The notes beneath the pieces are model-generated. The model was given only the letters and a program-made list of their open reading frames with translations, had not been told where the DNA came from and made no database searches. A DNA stretch of 64,000 nucleotides, taken from positions 1,364,001 through 1,428,000 of the forward strand of contig CBDCLS010000005.1 of the NCBI GenBank assembly GCA_965218775.1, in the 5' to 3' direction. The stretch is from CAUZIZ01 sp965218775. GTDB taxonomy: Bacteria; Acidobacteriota; UBA6911; RPQK01; JAJDTT01. The position numbers and the translations under genes are program-made. Position 1 is the stretch's first letter. Each line of letters begins with the position of its first letter. Below are positions 35,169 through 43,353 of the stretch, in pieces.

Positions 35169-35263
35169 CGCTACCTCGATAGACGCTTCAATGACTCCGC
35201 AATCGCGGAGAGATTCCTTTCTTAGTGCTCCCTTCCATAAACGTTCAGACGGATTCTGTGACC

Positions 35264-35530
35264 TTACGACAGCGGGAAAACGCGTTCCGCGTTGCGCTGG
35301 GTGATTTGGGCGAAGGTTCCGGCAGAGAGGTCTGCGGTTTCTAGGAAATCGAGAATGGGTGGTTTCCCCACAACACTGCAGAAGGGGATGGCTCTTGTGT
35401 GTAGGCTATCCGTCCCAAACATGAGACGGTGCTTCCACCGCTTCAGGAAGGTCAGTCCGAACTTGGGATCTCGGGTGATCGCGTTGTATCCCGACTGGGC
35501 GGAGAGGTCCGCGTACAGGTTCGCGTACAT
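35264..35530 (-). pseudogene. C-terminal remnant of an amidohydrolase
   Basis: The frame reads MYANLYADLSAQSGYNAITR...FLKRWKHRLMFGTDSLHTRA...FAQITQRNAERVFPLS, the C-terminal third of amidohydrolase_2-type (TIM-barrel) proteins, with the metal Asp in FGTD. The N-terminal two thirds, with the other metal ligands, are missing; sequence upstream (35531-35792) is unassigned apart from an AACCTGTAACCTGCAACCT word near 35763. Confidence 0.7.
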
Positions 35531-35792
35531 CCTCTCTGATCAGGGTCGGCTCGTCATGATAAAACTCTGACTATCCTGGAGCAGCGGCAAGGACAGCGCC
35601 TGGGCCTTGCATCGACTGAGAGACGGCGGCGAATACGAGGTCTGTGGTCTATTCACCACGGGAAAGGGATGGATTCGTTTTCGCGGACGTAGTCCAGGCA
35701 ACGCCAGGCGATCGTTGATGAGGCTGCAGTTTACAAGTCACCGGGTGCACGTACTGCAAAAAACCTGTAACCTGCAACCTACAACTAGAACC

Positions 35793-36626
35793 CTACGGCC
35801 CCACGGGGCCCATCGTCGGCCCTTTAGGATGGGAAGTGGGCAGCCCGTTGCCAATTCCGGTCGCTGCCTCCGAACAAGCCGGGTGTCCCCAACCGCTGGC
35901 ACTGGTGGTGTGACCGGTCGCGGCATCCACGGTTGTATCGTAGACGATATTGTCGTCGCTGCTGATCGGATTCACGCCCCCGGGAGTATTGTCCAGATCC
36001 AGAAAATCTCTGGTCTTCCACGCGATATTGTGATCCGCACAAGAAGAATCGCCGCTGACCCCAATCGCTCCCAACAACTTGCCGGAGCCGTCATAGAGGG
36101 CTGTGCCGCCGCCGAATACATTAACTCCGCCTACCTTGCCGCCTACCATCGGATCGTTCGCCTGCCCGTTCTGGGCCGAGTCACCGCCGTAGGCCACATG
36201 GGTACTAACTGGGTTGCTGTGCTGCAAGCCAAAGAGGCTTCCTCCCGGTTGGACTGCCGTAAAGAGGTTGGCCGTCGAAAGGGCAAGGCCGGGTAAGCTA
36301 AAGGCATTCGCAGTGTTGGCCTTCTGTGCAGAGATTGACCGGCTGCCGGGCCACTGGTCCCCTCGATCCCCTCCGGTAAAGGCGACTGCACAAACGACTC
36401 CGTCACGATTGACGATGGTGCCCCACATATCAAGGTTGAAACCGCCGTTTGCTTCCTGACGGGCCTTGGTCAACGCAGCCTTCAGATCGGCGTGGCTGGG
36501 TAAGCCTTCACAGGCGCTCGTGTCCACAGACGTTTTTCCCGTATCAGACTTCTTTTCGACCGGAGCACAAGCGGCCAATGTCAAGCCCAGAAAAACGACA
36601 CCTAGAGCGTGGATTGAACTTCGCAT
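35793..36626 (-). CDS. GlcG/HbpS-like (DUF336) lipoprotein
   Basis: A 277-residue protein with an ideal lipobox (LAAC, Cys20) and an AGGAGG site before ATG 36626. The GlcG/HbpS fold is visible: LKAALTKARQEANGGFNLDMW, VNRDGVVCAVAFTGGDRGDQ, SISAQKANTANAFS, and VFGGGTALYDGSGKLLGAIG followed by VSGDSSCADHNIAW. Some relatives bind haem or sense redox; the role here is unknown. A 7-bp hairpin lies in its leader. Confidence 0.82.
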   Translation of the reverse strand: MRSSIHALGVVFLGLTLAACAPVEKKSDTGKTSVDTSACEGLPSHADLKAALTKARQEANGGFNLDMWGTIVNRDGVVCAVAFTGGDRGDQWPGSRSISAQKANTANAFSLPGLALSTANLFTAVQPGGSLFGLQHSNPVSTHVAYGGDSAQNGQANDPMVGGKVGGVNVFGGGTALYDGSGKLLGAIGVSGDSSCADHNIAWKTRDFLDLDNTPGGVNPISSDDNIVYDTTVDAATGHTTSASGWGHPACSEAATGIGNGLPTSHPKGPTMGPVGP

Positions 36627-36649
36627 GAAATACCTCCTCCTGGTGAATA

Positions 36650-36667
36650 GCCCCCAATTCTGGGGGC
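36650..36667 (-). other. Stable hairpin in the leader of the GlcG-like gene
   Basis: GCCCCCA-ATTC-TGGGGGC, 24-41 nt before the start codon, with a run of eight T residues on its 5' side (minus strand). The T tract is on the wrong side for a terminator of either strand. It may affect translation or mark a repeat end. Confidence 0.45.
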
Positions 36668-36904
36668 AAAAAAAACCGCCGCCAAGTTTACCCTGTGCCG
36701 GCTTGTCATCATAGACCCTTGAGCAGATTCGATCTCAGTACGGCATCGAGCCGACGCTGGGTCGAGTCCCAAACATGTCCTTACCACCGTCGTTTGTTGT
36801 AGCAGTCTCAGGGGTCAAAGACAAGAGAGGTCGGAGTCAGAGTCAGGAAGGGGTCGGGCAGCAGCAGAAATGGATCATTCAGGGGAAAGGAGCCGGTTGG
36901 AGGC

Positions 36905-36987
36905 CGTGGCGGCGGTCTCCAGGCCGCCGTGGGTCGAGCCAAAGTCTCGGCACAAGAGTCATCTTCGGCCTGGAGACCGAAGCCACG
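36905..36987 (+). repeat. R1 nested hairpin repeat, copy 3
   Basis: Outer ends CGTGGC/GCCACG replace the CGTAGC/GCTACG of other copies while still pairing, and GGTCTCCAGGCCG pairs perfectly with CGGCCTGGAGACC. The remaining part of the 36627-37003 spacer shows nothing recognisable. Confidence 0.8.
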
Positions 36988-37003
36988 TGAAGCTTCAGGT
37001 CAG

Positions 37004-38947
37004 CTACCGTCTTCTGGATCGAGTGGAGGAACGGCCGGAAGATCCCCTGCTCCGGTTGCTCGGACTTGACCGCTGCACGGACGGCCGGGGAGCCGACCGC
37101 GACGGCCGGCCTATGCTCGATCTGCTCTGCGACCGAGGTGCGGAGCGAACCGTGGAGCCGAAGGTCGATGTTCTAGAGCGCGAGGGTTTCACACTACGGC
37201 GACTCGCGGTTGGGCTCTTTGAGCGGCTGGTCGAGCGAGTACGACCGAATCGGGGCGTCGACTGCCTCGGATTGGTTGGAGTACGAAAAATCCGCGAACC
37301 CGACGAAAAGCGGGAGTTTTGTTTGCTTCGACCTTCAGATCGTTGTCCTCGGGACCTCCCCGCTAAAGCACTCTCCGGCTGGACCCGCGGAGTCGATGGG
37401 GTCACCCTGCGCTGCCTGCTAGCAGTGGCTCTGGAGCCCACTCTGGATCGACTGGGCGCGACCTTGGTGGGTTTGGAGCCGCCGCGTCGACTGAAAGCCG
37501 GGGCTCCACCCTGCCGCGACTCGCCCCCTCTGAAGACCCTGGGGGAGGTCCCCCTGGCCCTCCCAGCTCTGGAGGTGGTAGTACCCGAGAAGACCGAACG
37601 AGTCGAGGTGACACCGCGCCGGCTCGACGTAGCTGTCTGGGCTGGTCCACTTCGCACCGGACTTACAGTTCGCGCAGTTCGCGAGCGGGAGGCGATTGCG
37701 GAACGACCAACTCCACCTCTAGCCTGTACGCGCCGTCCCTCCCGGACCGGGTTCTGCAGCCCGTTTGGCAATCCTTCCCGAAACCCGCTGGCGATGGCTC
37801 GGGTGGGATTGACACGGCGATCGAGCCGCGAACCTCTTCCAAAGTCTCTCTCTCTTACTACGTTCAGGCCGTTGCCTCGATTTCGTGGATTCCATCGATT
37901 GATAATCGTTTGATTGATCACTACATTGCGGCCGCGCCCCCCGTAGTGTCCCCAGGGAGCCCATCCGATATAACCGCCGCCAAAGTAGAAGTTGACACGA
38001 GCCGGATACCAGTGGTTGAATCCCCCCGGCACCCAGGCCCAGTGATGATGCGGCTCGTAGTAGACCCAGTGTCCGTAGTGATAGGGGAGCCATCCCCACG
38101 GTTCATGGCTGAGCCAGGTCCAACCTACCGACAAATAGCCCCAACGCCCGAGACGAAAGGGACCCCATCCCACTGAGACTCGCGGCACCCAGACTCTCCC
38201 GTGTGGATGGTAATTTGCCCAATGACCATAGCGATCCAGTTCATAGGCTCCGGGATAGTACACCCCGCCTGAGTAACTTACGGAATGGGGTCGAGTAACC
38301 TCGGCATCTTTGCGATCGCTCCATAGCTCGAAATCATCTGGATCATGATGCCCGGCTGGCTGCACGCCAGCTTGGGCATCATCGATCACCAGCTGCTGAC
38401 CCGATTTGACCTTCTGCCTGCCTCGCTGGCTCTCGACCTGGGCTCGTCCCTTGCGAACCAGCACCCGGGTGGCTCCATTCTCGTCGACCTGGATCCGGTA
38501 AAGCCCACCCTTCTCGAGCTCGATTGCGGCAACCGGAGTCTTTACCAGGAAGCGATCCGGACGAGTCAGCCGTACGATCAAATCGCCCTGGTGAACCCGA
38601 AGGCCAGTTCGGCCATCTGATAACTCGGAAAAAACGATGTCGGTCTTGTCGGCGATGCGGAGAAAGTTACCGCGTCCCAGCTCGACTTCGACCCTCGAAT
38701 CCGCGTGTGAAAAAATCCGATCTCCCGTAAATACGGGGAGGTTCGGCGTCAATTCATCCCAATCCACATCTCCGGCCGGTTCATACGCGCCGCTCCCAAC
38801 CAGATCGCTGACCCTGGCAGGATGTTCTCTGGACGCCAGAGTGGGGACGGTTAAAGCGCCTGCGATCAGAAAAAGGAAGAGAGAAAAGAGGGTGGGGCGA
38901 AACCATGCAGGGGAAACCGAACTCGACTGGCTTTGATTTAACATCAC
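37004..38947 (-). CDS. FecR-domain/DUF6600 secreted protein with Arg/Ser-rich tail
   Basis: A 647-residue protein. An N-terminal hydrophobic segment (about 15-38) is followed by a FecR-like domain (FTGDRIFSHADSRVEVELG, LVKTPVAAIELEKGGLYRI) and a Trp/Tyr/His-rich DUF6600 region (about 220-345; YGHWVYYEPHHHWAWVPGG, VNFYFGGGYIGWAPWG). From about residue 375 to the end the protein is an almost uninterrupted Arg/Ser/Gly/Pro-rich tail, strongly basic. Such proteins are exported and thought to be envelope-associated; a nucleic-acid or polyanion-binding role for the tail is speculation. Monocistronic. Confidence 0.78.
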   Translation of the reverse strand: MMLNQSQSSSVSPAWFRPTLFSLFLFLIAGALTVPTLASREHPARVSDLVGSGAYEPAGDVDWDELTPNLPVFTGDRIFSHADSRVEVELGRGNFLRIADKTDIVFSELSDGRTGLRVHQGDLIVRLTRPDRFLVKTPVAAIELEKGGLYRIQVDENGATRVLVRKGRAQVESQRGRQKVKSGQQLVIDDAQAGVQPAGHHDPDDFELWSDRKDAEVTRPHSVSYSGGVYYPGAYELDRYGHWANYHPHGRVWVPRVSVGWGPFRLGRWGYLSVGWTWLSHEPWGWLPYHYGHWVYYEPHHHWAWVPGGFNHWYPARVNFYFGGGYIGWAPWGHYGGRGRNVVINQTIINRWNPRNRGNGLNVVRERDFGRGSRLDRRVNPTRAIASGFREGLPNGLQNPVREGRRVQARGGVGRSAIASRSRTARTVSPVRSGPAQTATSSRRGVTSTRSVFSGTTTSRAGRARGTSPRVFRGGESRQGGAPAFSRRGGSKPTKVAPSRSRVGSRATASRQRRVTPSTPRVQPESALAGRSRGQRSEGRSKQNSRFSSGSRIFRTPTNPRQSTPRFGRTRSTSRSKSPTASRRSVKPSRSRTSTFGSTVRSAPRSQSRSSIGRPSRSAPRPSVQRSSPSNRSRGSSGRSSTRSRRR

Positions 38948-39013
38948 CCTAATTAGATCATTTTACCTCCGAGAAAGTTCAATTCCTAACTGAAAAAGCT
39001 GAGACGAATTGGA

Positions 39014-39093
39014 CGTAGCGGTGGTCTCCAGGCCGCCGTCGATCGAGCCAACGGCTCGAAAGAAGAGACTTCGGCCCGGAGGCCAAAGCCACG
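39014..39093 (+). repeat. R1 nested hairpin repeat, copy 4
   Basis: Begins CGTAGCGGTGGTCTCCAGG and ends GGAGGCCAAAGCCACG, with a terminal hairpin CGAGCCAACGGCTCG. It lies between two minus-strand genes. Confidence 0.85.
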
Positions 39094-39114
39094 TCGGCCA
39101 TCCAAAAGGACTAA

Positions 39115-40206
39115 TCAATCCGTTCGGCGAGATAACTCATAGGTGCCTTCCAGCGTGGCGTGATCGGACAGGAACATCTGGACCCAGTTGTCGGATACGA
39201 CATCAGAGTCGAACGAGAAATTGGCGTGCTCGAAATAGAGGGTGGCCTCCTCCGCAAAGAAGGGGTCCTCGGAAACCGCAAACGAGAGCTGAAGGAAGCG
39301 GTCGAACAGATGCCCGTTCACCAGCTCCAGTACGGATTCCTCAAGGGGCTCCTCGTCCACGGCTGAAATCAAGAAGTAGCCCCTGACAAAAAAGCCTTCG
39401 GCCCAGAGCGCTATCTCACCCGTCGCCACCGAGCCCTCAGACGAGATGATCCGAACTGTATAGGAAACCGGCGAGGGCTCCAGCGGTAAACTCGAGATCT
39501 CCCCTTCCTCCAGTGTCAGAGCTGTTCCGAAGATTGGGACATCGGAAGAGATTTCAACCTTCCCCCGCTGCAGGTTGACGCCTGGAAAGAGTTCCGAAAG
39601 AAACCTGGCATCGTGAAAAAAGGAGCCTAGTTCGAGAGTCTTGGACGCCAGCTCTGAACCGCCTTCGGTGAAGAGGCGCAGAAGGACACGGGCCACACGT
39701 TGCCCGCTCAGGTCGCCGTTAACCAATGCCAGGGCAATGCTATTGAGTTCCTGAAAGGGAACGGAGGAAAGATAGAACTCCTTCGAAGGAGCGACGCCGA
39801 CACTGTCCGCAACCGACTCTCCCTTACGAACGAAATAGGTGAGATTGGCTTCAACGAAGTTGTCGAGAAGCAGGTCCTGCGAGACCACAACCGCTGCACC
39901 ACTTTCGAGCTGATCCCCAGTAAGACGAATCGTGGCCGTGGATTTTGGTTGAATCTCTAACGAATACTCACCGTTCGAAATTACACTGCCGTTGACCCGT
40001 GGGTTCCAGGCACTTCCCTGCCCCCTAAGGAAGCGAATGATTCCGGCATAGGGATAGGTTCCCCGATTGGTCAGGTTGAGGACCGTTTCGATCCCTCCTC
40101 CAACGGCGACCTGGCCGAAAGCAGCATCTTTCCGAGGATAGTAGTCCTGACCCAGAACCACCAACGTCAACTGAATCACTATCAATCCGGTTATCTTGAC
40201 TTGCAC
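39115..40206 (-). CDS. Secreted beta-rich hypothetical protein
   Basis: The GTG at 40206 has GGAGGG just upstream and yields a signal peptide (KITGLIVIQLTLVVLG), so the 34 codons before it are dropped. The ~363-residue product shows repeated beta-sandwich-like segments (TVLNLTNRGTYPYAGIIRF, GKVEISSDVPIFGTALTLEE). The phrase SSDVPIFG recurs in secreted acidobacterial proteins by my recollection; no function is known. Divergent from the oxidoreductase gene. Confidence 0.6.
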   Translation of the reverse strand: MQVKITGLIVIQLTLVVLGQDYYPRKDAAFGQVAVGGGIETVLNLTNRGTYPYAGIIRFLRGQGSAWNPRVNGSVISNGEYSLEIQPKSTATIRLTGDQLESGAAVVVSQDLLLDNFVEANLTYFVRKGESVADSVGVAPSKEFYLSSVPFQELNSIALALVNGDLSGQRVARVLLRLFTEGGSELASKTLELGSFFHDARFLSELFPGVNLQRGKVEISSDVPIFGTALTLEEGEISSLPLEPSPVSYTVRIISSEGSVATGEIALWAEGFFVRGYFLISAVDEEPLEESVLELVNGHLFDRFLQLSFAVSEDPFFAEEATLYFEHANFSFDSDVVSDNWVQMFLSDHATLEGTYELSRRTD

Positions 40207-40345
40207 TCGAACCCTCCAACCTCTCCCCTGCAGCCGCGGTCTCTCTCTTTTGACGGTGGTGAAGCGAGGGAGGTTCGAATCCGCTACCCATTTGGGGGCG
40301 GGTGGCATCGATTTCCTCGGTTTCGGCTGTTAGACTCCCCTCATC

Positions 40346-41464
40346 ATGAAACGCCGAACATTTCTCAAGAAAGCGACGGTTGGCACGACGCTCTCCTCCT
40401 GGAAACTGGCTTCGGCAGCCCGGCTCACGACGGCCGCAGATCCCATCAAGATCGGAGTCATAACTCAGGAAAACGGCCCCCACCTCAGCGCTTATCTGAG
40501 GTCGTTGGCGCAGATCGAGGGCGTCGCAGATGTCGCCATCTCGGACGAAAGCGGAGCCACCTTTGTGAAGGCGAGGGAGGCCCTGCGCCGTAAAGTGACC
40601 ACCTTTCGAAGCCACCAGGAGATGCTCGAGACCTTTCGTCCCCCCATGGCACTCATCAGTCTGGCAGCACACCAGGCTCCGCCCTCGATACAGATGTCTC
40701 TGGAGGCAGGCTGTCACGTCTTGACCGAGAAACCGTCGTGTACCCGAGCCGAGGACTTCGAGCCCCTGGTCCGGCTGGCCGAGTCTCGGAAACTGCATCT
40801 GATGATGGCCTTTTACATGCGTCGTCACCCAGGGGCTCTCAAGGCGCAAGAACTGATACAGTCGGGCTTCATTGGAAAGCCCTTCGGAACCCACCTGCTG
40901 GTAGTGGCGGATCAGACTCGTTTGACCCGGCCCCAGTATCAGCAATCCTGGCTCGCCTTCAAGAACAAGGCCGGCGGAGGACAGTTGATCTGGCTGGGAA
41001 TCCACTATGTGGATTTGATCCAGAAGCTCTCGGGCGACAAGATCGAGAAGGTCTCTGCCATCTGCCGCAACGTGGGAGGACAACCTCTGGAAACCGAGGA
41101 TGCGGTGGCCCTAACCCTCCAGTTCAAGCAGGGGATGGTGGGCACCTACCACGGCGGCTACTACCTGAAACGCGGATACCACCTCGGGTTCACCATCTGG
41201 GGATCCAAGGGATGGTTGCGACTGGATGAAGACAATAGCCCAATGGAGTGGTACTCCACCCATCCGGATGCTCCCAAAGGGGTGCAGTCTTTTCCCTTCT
41301 CGGCCGCAAACAGCTACCAGCGTCTGGTCCAGTCAGCCGTCAACGCGGCCCGAGGAGCTGAAGAGCCTCCGGTAACAGGAGCAGAGTGTCTGAGCACACT
41401 GAAGGCCATCTTCAGCGCCTACCATGCCGCGGAGACGGGCGTGGCGCAGGTCGTGGCGTCGTGA
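40346..41464 (+). CDS. Gfo/Idh/MocA-family oxidoreductase, Tat-exported
   Basis: A 372-residue protein with a twin-arginine signal (MKRRTFLKKATVG). The N-terminal Rossmann domain includes IGVITQENGPHLSAYL and the family's catalytic EKP motif (HVLTEKPSC); the C-terminal dimerisation domain holds GGGQLIWLGIHYVDLIQKL, as in sugar or inositol dehydrogenase relatives. Tat export of this family is common in Acidobacteriota and Planctomycetota. Likely a periplasmic sugar or polyol oxidoreductase; substrate unknown. Confidence 0.88.
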   Translation: MKRRTFLKKATVGTTLSSWKLASAARLTTAADPIKIGVITQENGPHLSAYLRSLAQIEGVADVAISDESGATFVKAREALRRKVTTFRSHQEMLETFRPPMALISLAAHQAPPSIQMSLEAGCHVLTEKPSCTRAEDFEPLVRLAESRKLHLMMAFYMRRHPGALKAQELIQSGFIGKPFGTHLLVVADQTRLTRPQYQQSWLAFKNKAGGGQLIWLGIHYVDLIQKLSGDKIEKVSAICRNVGGQPLETEDAVALTLQFKQGMVGTYHGGYYLKRGYHLGFTIWGSKGWLRLDEDNSPMEWYSTHPDAPKGVQSFPFSAANSYQRLVQSAVNAARGAEEPPVTGAECLSTLKAIFSAYHAAETGVAQVVAS

Positions 41465-41552
41465 TTGTGAGCAGTGGCCGTTGTCCCCTCCCCACATGTC
41501 CTCGCTTTCCCTCCCACTCCCGTTAGAGTTAGAGGATCTGGACCCCCTGGAT

Positions 41553-41603
41553 CACAATCGATCTCCCAATCCACCTCATTTGAGCCCCCTTTCGCGTATT
41601 TTC
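41553..41603 (+). repeat. ~51-bp direct repeat, left copy
   Basis: Begins CACAATCGATCTCCCAATCC and ends CCCTTTCGCGTATTTTC. The copy at 46089-46140 differs by one substitution and one inserted A. The pair encloses the DUF1501/DUF1553 cassette. The remainder of the 41465-41871 spacer holds no recognised gene. Confidence 0.85.
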
Positions 41604-41871
41604 GGGCGTCTTTTACGCTCTTTCCTAGAACTCAATCTAAAAGGAAATTCCTATTGATTCGATCAGGATGGCGACGTGCTAGACATCCTCGGCCTGTTCA
41701 GAACCTGTTCCGGGTTGGTCGGAACCAGCTCAAGGCAGTTCATCAGCGACTGCTTCGCGACCGAGCTCTTGCCGACTGGAGGGAGGCGACGTGTGTCTGC
41801 TGAGGAGGAGCTGAGCTAGAGTGTATGCTGCCTCGGTGTCGTCTGGCCAGCATCAACTTGACAGTCCCCCA

Positions 41872-43353
41872 TCAGGCAATAAGCTCGTGCACCACATTGC
41901 CGTGGACATCGGTCAGGCGGAAGTCGCGGCTATTGTGGCGGAAGGTGAGCCGCTCGTGATCCAGGCCCAACAGGTGGAGTATGGTGGCGTGGAGATCGTG
42001 ATGCGAGACGGGATCCTTGACAGCGTGCATGCCGAGCTCGTCGGTCGCGCCGTGCGTGATCCCCGGCTTGACGCCGCCGCCCGCCATCCACATGGAGAAG
42101 CCGTAGTGGTGATGGCTGCGGCCGATGGTTTTCTTTATAAGCTCCTTATCCCCCTCCTCAAACGGCGTGCGACCAAACTCGGTGGCCCAGACGACGAGCG
42201 TGTCGTCGAGCAGACCGCGCGACTTCAGGTCCATGATGAGGGCCGTGATGCCGCGATCGGTGCGCGCCGCGTTCGTGCGGTGGTTGTTGACGAGCCCGCC
42301 GCGGTTACCGTGCGCGTCCCATCGCCGCCCGTGGGCGCCGTCGAGAATCTCCACGAAACGGACGCCGCTCTCAACCAGCCGTCTCGCCGTCAGGCACTTC
42401 CTCCCGAAGTCGGTGTCGCCATAAAGCGCCTTCACCGAGTCTGGCTCGCTCCGGATATCGAAGAGCTCCGGCGCTTCCGTCTGCATGCGAAACGCCGTCT
42501 CGAATGCAGCGATGCGCGCGTCGAGCTCGGGCTGCGTGCGATGCTTGTCGCGATGGAGACGATTCAACTTCCGCACCAGATCCAACTGCGCGCGATGCTG
42601 GCCTCGGCTGAGAAATGCCGGCGCCTTGATGTGCGGCACCGGTGGATTCCCGGGCTGGACGTCCGCCAGCGTGGCCTGGTGGAGACCAGGGAGGAATCCG
42701 GCATCGTGAAGCGCGCGCCCGCCGGTCGGTCGGCCGTCCGCCATCACCACGAATCCCGGCATGTTCCGGTTCTCCGTCCCCAGCCCGTAGGTCACCCACG
42801 AGCCAAGACTGGGGTGGCCCTGTCTGGAATAACCCGTGTGCATGAGGATCTGGCCAACGGAGTGAATCGTTGAATCGGTGTGCATCGAGTTGATGAATGC
42901 GATGTCGTCGACCACCTTCGTCAGGTTCGGGAAGATCTCGCTGACCCACGCGCCGCTCTGGCCATAGCGCTTGAAGGAGAACACCGACGGAACGATGCGC
43001 GAGTTGTAGAACGTCTTCCCCGGGTTAAGGCCGTCCAAGTCTTCTATGGAGAATATGTCTCGTGCAAATCTTCCGGCGTGCTTTTTCAGGATCGGCTTCG
43101 GATCGAACGTCTCAAGCTGACTTGCGCCACCGACCATGAACAGGAAGATGACGTTCTTCGCCCTGGGTACGAAGTGTGGCTGCCTGGGCGCAAGTGGCGC
43201 GCTGGGGTCAGCCGCCGGCACGACCTCCGCACCGCTCGCCTTCTGGTCCGCGAGCAGGCTGGCCAGAGCGATGCCACCCAAGCCGAGTTCCTTGAGGAAC
43301 CCACGGCGGTCCCTACCAACCGGTCGAGTTTCATAGGCTGCGTCAGTGAACAT
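41872..43353 (-). CDS. DUF1501 family protein, Tat-exported
   Basis: A 493-residue protein with a twin-arginine type signal (GRDRRGFLKELGLGGIAL). DUF1501 hallmarks: KNVIFLFMVGGASQLETFDPKP, SVGQILMHTGYSRQGHPSLG, TEFGRTPFEEG, and HHYGFSMWMAGGGVKPG. DUF1501 genes usually follow DUF1553 genes, as here, with an 11-bp overlap. The pair is common in Planctomycetota and Acidobacteriota and is thought to act in periplasmic polysaccharide metabolism, but no reaction is established. Confidence 0.9.
   Translation of the reverse strand: MFTDAAYETRPVGRDRRGFLKELGLGGIALASLLADQKASGAEVVPAADPSAPLAPRQPHFVPRAKNVIFLFMVGGASQLETFDPKPILKKHAGRFARDIFSIEDLDGLNPGKTFYNSRIVPSVFSFKRYGQSGAWVSEIFPNLTKVVDDIAFINSMHTDSTIHSVGQILMHTGYSRQGHPSLGSWVTYGLGTENRNMPGFVVMADGRPTGGRALHDAGFLPGLHQATLADVQPGNPPVPHIKAPAFLSRGQHRAQLDLVRKLNRLHRDKHRTQPELDARIAAFETAFRMQTEAPELFDIRSEPDSVKALYGDTDFGRKCLTARRLVESGVRFVEILDGAHGRRWDAHGNRGGLVNNHRTNAARTDRGITALIMDLKSRGLLDDTLVVWATEFGRTPFEEGDKELIKKTIGRSHHHYGFSMWMAGGGVKPGITHGATDELGMHAVKDPVSHHDLHATILHLLGLDHERLTFRHNSRDFRLTDVHGNVVHELIA

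Noticed and set aside
36870..37913. 347-residue plus-strand open frame
   Set aside because: It is the antisense shadow of the Arg/Ser-rich tail of the FecR/DUF6600 gene; composition and lack of a family argue against coding.
40207..40308. Longer N-terminus of the secreted protein at 39.1-40.2 kb
   Set aside because: The extra 34 residues would bury the signal peptide; a GTG with GGAGGG upstream fits better.
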